Shown piece by piece: positions 40,537 through 45,262 of a stretch of 45,262 bases of DNA (position 1 is its first letter; every line of letters starts with the position of its first letter). A program made the position numbers and the translations under genes. The stretch is from positions 1 to 45,262 of the forward strand of contig CACISL010000010.1 of assembly GCA_902589305.1 (NCBI GenBank). The letters are read 5' to 3'. The DNA comes from an uncultured Pelagibacteraceae bacterium. GTDB lineage: Bacteria > Pseudomonadota > Alphaproteobacteria > Pelagibacterales > Pelagibacteraceae. Below the pieces are notes generated by a model. The model was not told the origin of the DNA, ran no database searches, and saw nothing but the letters and a program-made list of their open reading frames with translations.

Positions 40537-41625
40537 TCAATTAATAAAATTTCTTTCAATGTATTTGTAATAAATGATGTAGAATTTATGCCTTAAATAG
40601 AAATAGCCTATTTTTAAATGTGATAAAAAATTAGAGATATAGTCATATAAATTAAATCTAATCTTTTCATTTTTATTTAAAAATACTTTTTGAAAATTTT
40701 TCATTACTTTGTGTTTTGAACACATCTTATATTTATTACTATGAATTTTTTCTTTTTTTTTTTTAAAGTTAGATAACAAATTTATGATATCTTTATAAGA
40801 ACTGTATTCAATTAATTGTGAATTTGAAATATTATAAACATGTGATCTATGTCTATTAAATTTATATGAGAAAATTGTTTTGTTATTTAAAGCAAATTCA
40901 CCGCAAGCTAAACCAAAGGACTCTCCAAGACTTCTCCCGTAGATCATGGCATCACAACTATTTATAAATTTTTTTTTATAAATTTCATTTGAAGTACCTT
41001 TTATAAATTTGATTCTTGGATGATTGCAAAACTTTTCAATATTTAAAAATAAAAAGAAAATATCTTTCCTAGATTTAGCTAAATTTAAAATTGCATCTTG
41101 TACAAATTTTAAATCAAAACTACTAGATCCCCCGTAGCATCCAAAAACAATACTATTTTTTTTTATATTTAATTGCCTTTTCAGATCTTGAGTTGTTAAA
41201 TCTGTAGTAACTATTAAAGGGATATAAGGGATTTTATTATTAGAGAATTCTTTACTGGCCCATTCTGAAATGTATGCATATTTGTGTCCATGAACTTGAT
41301 TTAATCTTTGAGGGTAAACTGCATGTACGATAGTTTTAATTTTATTTGAAATCCAATTATCTTTTTCTCCACCTTTTTGTGTGTAAATATAATCTATCTT
41401 AAATTTTGTTTTAAATTCATCAATATTTTTAAAATTAGAAATTCCAATAGTTTTGAATCTTTTTTTAAACTTAAATATTATTTTCTTATTGTTTGAAACA
41501 TTTTTATTATTATAAAAAATGATTGATTTATTTTTTAAAATCTTTTCGTTTTCTACTGCATATAAAAAGGTAGATAAAGCTATTCCTCTTAAGTTCATCT
41601 CATTAGAATAAAATGCAATTACCAT
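40537..41625 (-). CDS. GT-B type glycosyltransferase (family 4-like)
   Basis: A 362-residue protein with weak GT-B signals: IVFGCYGGSSSFDLKFVQDA at the start of the C-terminal domain (split as FGCYGGSSSFD) and MIYGRSLGESFGLACGEFAL, where the ESFGLACGEF block matches the donor-binding E-x7-E region. The N-terminal half is poorly conserved and Lys/Asn-rich. The coding strand contains a 12-A run at 40753-40764 encoding Lys residues. It lies between tRNA-Met and a small membrane protein gene at the far end of the island. Confidence 0.72.
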   Translation of the reverse strand: MVIAFYSNEMNLRGIALSTFLYAVENEKILKNKSIIFYNNKNVSNNKKIIFKFKKRFKTIGISNFKNIDEFKTKFKIDYIYTQKGGEKDNWISNKIKTIVHAVYPQRLNQVHGHKYAYISEWASKEFSNNKIPYIPLIVTTDLTTQDLKRQLNIKKNSIVFGCYGGSSSFDLKFVQDAILNLAKSRKDIFFLFLNIEKFCNHPRIKFIKGTSNEIYKKKFINSCDAMIYGRSLGESFGLACGEFALNNKTIFSYKFNRHRSHVYNISNSQLIEYSSYKDIINLLSNFKKKKEKIHSNKYKMCSKHKVMKNFQKVFLNKNEKIRFNLYDYISNFLSHLKIGYFYLRHKFYIIYYKYIERNFIN

Positions 41626-41727
41626 TAGATATTGAATATAACCGAAATCTTATATTTAAAGATAATTAAATATTAATTTAAAATGTGTATGAAATCTAAG
41701 TTTTTTAGGAAAAAAATTTCTTTTTTT

Positions 41728-41910
41728 TTACAAAGTTAGGATTATACCAAAAACTGTAACTGCTGAAACAGCGGCAACACTTAAAGCTAGGTTCCTATTT
41801 CTTTCGATCTTCTTTTCTTCATTTATTCTAGATAAAAGATCAGTCAATTTTACTTTACTTTGATCCCTTATTTCTTCTGAATGATTTTCAAATTTATATT
41901 GCGAACTCAT
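41728..41910 (-). CDS. Small single-helix membrane protein
   Basis: A 60-residue ORF starting at the ATG at 41910 (MSSQYKFENHSEEIRDQ); a TTG at 41961 would extend it by 17 residues with unusual composition, so I prefer the ATG. The N-terminal 35 residues are polar, with a possible short coiled coil (LLSRINEEKKIERNRN). One hydrophobic helix follows at residues 40-60 (LALSVAAVSAVTVFGIILTL). I do not recognise a family. Codon use looks like the neighbours, so it is probably expressed. Confidence 0.55.
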   Translation of the reverse strand: MSSQYKFENHSEEIRDQSKVKLTDLLSRINEEKKIERNRNLALSVAAVSAVTVFGIILTL

Positions 41911-41996
41911 TGAATAATTTAAACAAAAAAACTTAGTACTTGAAATGTACTCTTTGATCAAAATGGTCTTACGAAAGCGATTCGACCCAAAATGAT

Positions 41997-43118
41997 TTAA
42001 TTTTTATCCAAAAGGTCAGCAGCTGGTGTGTATTTTAGATTAAAGGCATCTGAAACGCCTTTATATGTTATGTAACCCTTGTAAACATTTAACCCAGCTA
42101 AGAAATTTTTATTTTCTATAAGAGTCTTTTTGTAACCCTGATCAGCTATCTTAATTAGTAGTGGTAATGTTGCTTTATTTAATGCCATCGTAGAAGTCCT
42201 CGGAACTCCACCTGGCATATTAGCAACACAATAGTGAACAACGTCATCAACTACAAATGTTGGATTAGCATGCGTGGTTGGTTTGCTGGTCTCTACACAA
42301 CCTCCTTGGTCTATTGCAACATCTACAATAACTGAACCTCTTTTCATTGATTTAATCATTTCTTTAGTAACTAATTTTGGAGCTTCAGCCCCAGGTATTA
42401 AAACACCACCGATTAGCAGATCACATTCAGAAATAAGTTTTTTTAAATCTATTTTATCACTTTCAGTAGGAATTATTTTATCACCAAACATTTCATGTAA
42501 TTCTTTTAATCGTTGTTTTGACTTATCGACTACATAAACTTTTCCTCTCATGCCCGTAGCTATGATTGCAGCGTTCTCTCCAACTACTCCTCCACCCAGG
42601 ATAACAACATTTGCAGGTTCTACTCCAGGTGCTCCGCCTAAAAGCAGTCCTCTTCCTTTTTGATTTTTTTCTAGAGAATGAGCTCCTGCCTGAATTGACA
42701 TACGCCCAGCAACAGCGCTCATTGGAGCTAACAATGGAAGTCTCCCCTTATCATCTGTAACTGTTTCATAAGCTATGCAAATAGATTTGGATTTGATCAA
42801 ACCTTCCGTAAGTTCCCTCGTTGCAGCTAAATGAAGATATGTATAAATAATTTGACCTTCTCTAATCATCTTTACTTCACTCATTTGAGGTTCTTTTACC
42901 TTTACAATTATTTCTGCATCTTCAAAAATTTTTTTCGCACTATCATAAATTATTGCTCCAGACTTTTCGTAATCTTGATTGGTAAATCCAGCTTCTAGAC
43001 CACCGTTAATCTCAACTAAAACTTTATGACCTTTTTTATGTAAAACTTTTACACTGTCAGGTGTTAATCCGATTCTGTGCTCTTGAAGTTTAATCTCCTT
43101 AGGAACTCCAATAATCAT
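41997..43118 (-). CDS. ald: Alanine dehydrogenase
   Basis: A 373-residue NAD-dependent enzyme interconverting L-alanine and pyruvate plus ammonium. MIIGVPKEIKLQEHRIGLTP, VKVKEPQMSE and YTYLHLAATRELTE at the N-terminus hold the substrate residues (Lys, His). VVILGGGVVGENAA is the NAD-binding motif, and DVAIDQGGCVETSKPTTH is a family hallmark. It follows the class III aminotransferase by 2 bp on the same strand. Together they can move amino groups from an omega-amino compound through alanine to ammonium, recycling pyruvate. Confidence 0.95.
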   Translation of the reverse strand: MIIGVPKEIKLQEHRIGLTPDSVKVLHKKGHKVLVEINGGLEAGFTNQDYEKSGAIIYDSAKKIFEDAEIIVKVKEPQMSEVKMIREGQIIYTYLHLAATRELTEGLIKSKSICIAYETVTDDKGRLPLLAPMSAVAGRMSIQAGAHSLEKNQKGRGLLLGGAPGVEPANVVILGGGVVGENAAIIATGMRGKVYVVDKSKQRLKELHEMFGDKIIPTESDKIDLKKLISECDLLIGGVLIPGAEAPKLVTKEMIKSMKRGSVIVDVAIDQGGCVETSKPTTHANPTFVVDDVVHYCVANMPGGVPRTSTMALNKATLPLLIKIADQGYKKTLIENKNFLAGLNVYKGYITYKGVSDAFNLKYTPAADLLDKN

Positions 43119-43120
43119 AT

Positions 43121-44482
43121 CTAGGACTTAGAATAATTTGTGATACCAGTTCTTAATTTTTCAATAATTTCATCAATATGTTTTTTTTCACATATGAATT
43201 GGGGTGCAATTATGAGCGAATCTCCAGTGTTTTTAAAATTTACACCGGCATCATAGCAATGTTTGAAGGTCTGAAAGCCAGCTTTTCCAGGTTTATCTTT
43301 CATTCTCATTTCAATTCCACCCATCATTCCGTATCCTCTAATACTTACAACTTCCTTTAAATCTTTTAAAGAATGTAAACCGTCTTGAAAATATGGTGAC
43401 ATTTCTTTAGCTCTTTTGAAAATATCTTCTTTATCAAAAATATCTTGGACTGCAAGACCTGCAGCGACAGCGACTGGGATACCTGAGTAAGTATATCCAT
43501 GAAATAATTCAGGTGTTCCCTCTGGTGCCGAAGATCCATCTAATACAGTGTCATATATTTCCTCTTTGACAGCTACAACACCCATTGGAACTACTCCATT
43601 AGTTGTAGCTTTTGCCATAGTGATTATATCTGGAGTTACTTCAAATTCTTGTGAAGCAAATGCAGAACCAGTCCTGCCCCATCCTGTAATTACTTCATCA
43701 AAAATTAATAGAATTTTATGTTTATCACAAATTTCTCTTATACGTTTTAAATAACCTTTAGGTGGCACTAATGTTCCCGTTGATCCTGCTATTGGTTCTA
43801 CAATACAAGCAGCAATATTTTCACCGCCAAAGTTCATAGCAATTCTCTCTAAATCCTCTGCCATCTCAACACCAGTATCAGGTTGTCCTTTTACAAATTT
43901 GTGTTCAGGTAAATGAGTATGTCTCATATGTTGAACACCTGGCATTAATACACTTGCAAATGTTTTAACATTATTTATCATTCCACCTACCGTTGTAGCC
44001 CCAATATTCATTCCATGGTAACCTCTTTCGCGGCCTACAAATCTAAATCTCTTGGAGTCTCCTCTTGCTCTGTGATAAGCGATTGAAATTTTTATAGCTG
44101 TCTCTACGGCAGTAGACCCACAAATTGTATAAAATATTCTATTAATTCCTTCAGGTGTTTTTTTTGCAATTCTAGTGGCTAACTCAAAAGATCCACCATA
44201 GCCTTGGTTAAAAGGTTGGCAATAATCTAATTTATCTAGCTGTTTAGATACTGCTTCTGTAATTTCTTTTCTTCCATGACCAAGAGGATTGCAGAACAAA
44301 CCTGAACTTGCATCAATCATTTTTTTACCTTGATGATTGGTTAAATAAACTCCTTTAGCGTCTGTAATTAATCTTGGATTTTTTTTAAATGATTTATTAT
44401 CTGTAAACGGCATCCAATGCTCGTTTAATGAATTCGGGATATTTGTTCTATTCGATGAGCTCATGTTTAAATTAGTAGACAT
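43121..44482 (-). CDS. Omega-amino acid:pyruvate aminotransferase (class III)
   Basis: A 453-residue PLP enzyme. HWMPFTDNKSFKKNPRL, SGLFCNPLGHGRKEI, FIFYTICGSTAVETAIK-like GSTAVETA, GYHGMNIGATTVGG, IFDEVITGWGRTG and the PLP Lys in TMAKATTNG are typical of beta-alanine/omega-amino-acid:pyruvate transaminases. LFHGYTYSGIPVAVAAGL recalls the same subgroup. Likely donors are beta-alanine, taurine or related amines, with pyruvate accepting to give alanine. Adjacent ald recycles the alanine, and the divergent binding protein suggests taurine or another sulfonate as substrate. Taurine:pyruvate aminotransferase proper is the alternative. Confidence 0.87.
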   Translation of the reverse strand: MSTNLNMSSSNRTNIPNSLNEHWMPFTDNKSFKKNPRLITDAKGVYLTNHQGKKMIDASSGLFCNPLGHGRKEITEAVSKQLDKLDYCQPFNQGYGGSFELATRIAKKTPEGINRIFYTICGSTAVETAIKISIAYHRARGDSKRFRFVGRERGYHGMNIGATTVGGMINNVKTFASVLMPGVQHMRHTHLPEHKFVKGQPDTGVEMAEDLERIAMNFGGENIAACIVEPIAGSTGTLVPPKGYLKRIREICDKHKILLIFDEVITGWGRTGSAFASQEFEVTPDIITMAKATTNGVVPMGVVAVKEEIYDTVLDGSSAPEGTPELFHGYTYSGIPVAVAAGLAVQDIFDKEDIFKRAKEMSPYFQDGLHSLKDLKEVVSIRGYGMMGGIEMRMKDKPGKAGFQTFKHCYDAGVNFKNTGDSLIIAPQFICEKKHIDEIIEKLRTGITNYSKS

Positions 44483-44622
44483 TTGTTAAATTAAATCAAG
44501 AAATAATGTTTACAATTCGAAGTTGTACATTAAATTAGACCCAATTTCAATTTTCTTGCTATTTACATAAGCCTAAAATTCATTTTAGATCTGTTTTAAT
44601 TAACAAACCATATGGGAGAACT
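44483..44622. promoter_or_regulatory. Divergent region aminotransferase / binding protein
   Basis: This 140-bp divergent region holds promoters for both directions. It contains a palindrome at 44573-44588, with 7-bp arms CTAAAAT and ATTTTAG around two bases, a possible operator about 35 bp before the binding-protein start. GGGAGA at 44615-44620 is a probable ribosome binding site for that gene. Confidence 0.45.
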
Positions 44623-45262
44623 ATGAAAAAAATAATAAGCACAGTTCTTGGGATTTTATTTGCGTTTACTCTAACTACTACAGTAGCTAATTCAGCTGCG
44701 AAAGAAGTAAGAGTTGCGTACTTTTTGGAGTGGCCATCTCCAAATCTTGAGGACATGAACAAAAAAGCATATGCAAAAGCACTTGGTGTGCCAGTGAAGT
44801 GGACTAACTTTACTAATGGTGTAGCAATGACTGATGCTATGTTAGCGGGAGATATTGATATCTCTTACTCACAAGGTTTAATGCCTTACATAAATGCTGT
44901 TAAGGCTAAAGCGCCAATAAGTTTAGTTGACGTTGCAATGGAATACGGAATGGGAGGAACAACGTGTGTTACTTCTAATAAGTCTGGTATAACTAAAGCC
45001 AATGCTTCTGAACTTGAAGGTAAAAAAGTTGCTGTTCCACTAGGAACAATGGCTGAATATGTTTTTACTGAAAGTATGAAAATAGTTGGTGCTGATAGAA
45101 AAAAAATGAACATTATCGCTATGGACCCTGAAGAAGGTGCAGCTGCATTAGTAAGTGGTGACGTAGTAATGGCATGTCTATTCGGAGGTAACTCTATTAA
45201 ATCAGCTACATCTGTTGGAACAAGACTATTAACAGTTGATGAAGCTCGTGCTGGGGGTATCA
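44623..45262 (+). CDS. tauA: Taurine/nitrate/sulfonate-type ABC substrate-binding protein (partial)
   Basis: The first 213 residues are visible; the gene runs off the window. A signal peptide spans residues 1-~25 (cleavage near NSA-AKE). The mature part (VRVAYFLEWPSPN, DAMLAGDIDISYSQGLMPY, KVAVPLGTMAEYVF) matches the TauA/SsuA-type fold that delivers taurine or alkanesulfonates to an ABC importer. Divergence from an omega-amino-acid aminotransferase and alanine dehydrogenase supports taurine. The tauB and tauC partners would lie downstream outside the window. Confidence 0.8.
   Translation, partial: MKKIISTVLGILFAFTLTTTVANSAAKEVRVAYFLEWPSPNLEDMNKKAYAKALGVPVKWTNFTNGVAMTDAMLAGDIDISYSQGLMPYINAVKAKAPISLVDVAMEYGMGGTTCVTSNKSGITKANASELEGKKVAVPLGTMAEYVFTESMKIVGADRKKMNIIAMDPEEGAAALVSGDVVMACLFGGNSIKSATSVGTRLLTVDEARAGGI

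Overview
The window is a dense, very A+T-rich piece of an alphaproteobacterial chromosome. Almost all genes abut or overlap by 1-14 bp, no gap exceeds about 190 bp, and there are no insertion sequences, phage genes or CRISPR arrays. The gene set (glycine-betaine-type and taurine-type uptake, a fused SpeD-SpeE, methylcitrate-cycle genes, znu, and a glycan island beside a tRNA) points strongly to SAR11 / Candidatus Pelagibacter. That assignment rests on protein recognition and layout, not on a marker-gene comparison.

Layout. 1-4.9 kb: 3' part of a GlmU acetyltransferase-domain gene (cut by the window), divergent gph and a LysE-type exporter, then prpB-prpC, a small membrane protein and a homocysteine S-methyltransferase. 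4.9-7.8 kb: glycine-betaine/proline-type ABC permease with two tandem paralogous binding proteins and no ATPase gene. 7.9-10.9 kb: zinc uptake (zur, znuB, znuC, divergent znuA) built around two tandem perfect Zur-type palindromes. 10.9-13.2 kb: a circularly permuted ATP-grasp gene divergent from the Anbu proteasome-like peptidase. 13.2-16.2 kb: class I ribonucleotide reductase. 16.3-24.7 kb: housekeeping and transport genes (phosphomannomutase, TSUP permease, dusA, rpoZ, MFS, 3-hydroxyisobutyrate-dehydrogenase-type enzyme, PNPOx-like protein, a secreted polysaccharide-lyase-like protein, gamma-carbonic-anhydrase-like protein, thioredoxin-like protein). 24.7-27.1 kb: two glycosyltransferases and a DUF6165-like gene.

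27.1-32.6 kb is the most coherent metabolic module: a six-gene minus-strand operon mtnP - tautomerase - mtnA - class II aldolase - speD::speE fusion - nitrilase, with apt divergent. Spermidine synthesis releases methylthioadenosine; MtnP and MtnA convert it to methylthioribulose-1-phosphate plus adenine (salvaged by Apt). The aldolase resembles FucA more than MtnB, so the carbon may leave through a DHAP-shunt-like cleavage rather than the classical methionine salvage route.

32.6-41.6 kb is a surface-glycan island: epimerase, glycosyltransferases, an overlapping rmlB-rmlA-DegT-rmlC set plus an RmlD-like reductase, a DUF4422-like gene, a methyltransferase, and tRNA-Met(CAT). The DegT-family protein has His in place of the PLP-binding Lys and lacks the iron-sulfur cysteines of RfbH/E1, suggesting an unusual deoxysugar 3-dehydratase. 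41.7-45.3 kb: a small membrane protein, alanine dehydrogenase, a class III omega-amino-acid:pyruvate aminotransferase, and the 5' part of a taurine/sulfonate-type binding-protein gene (cut by the window), a plausible taurine or beta-alanine use module.
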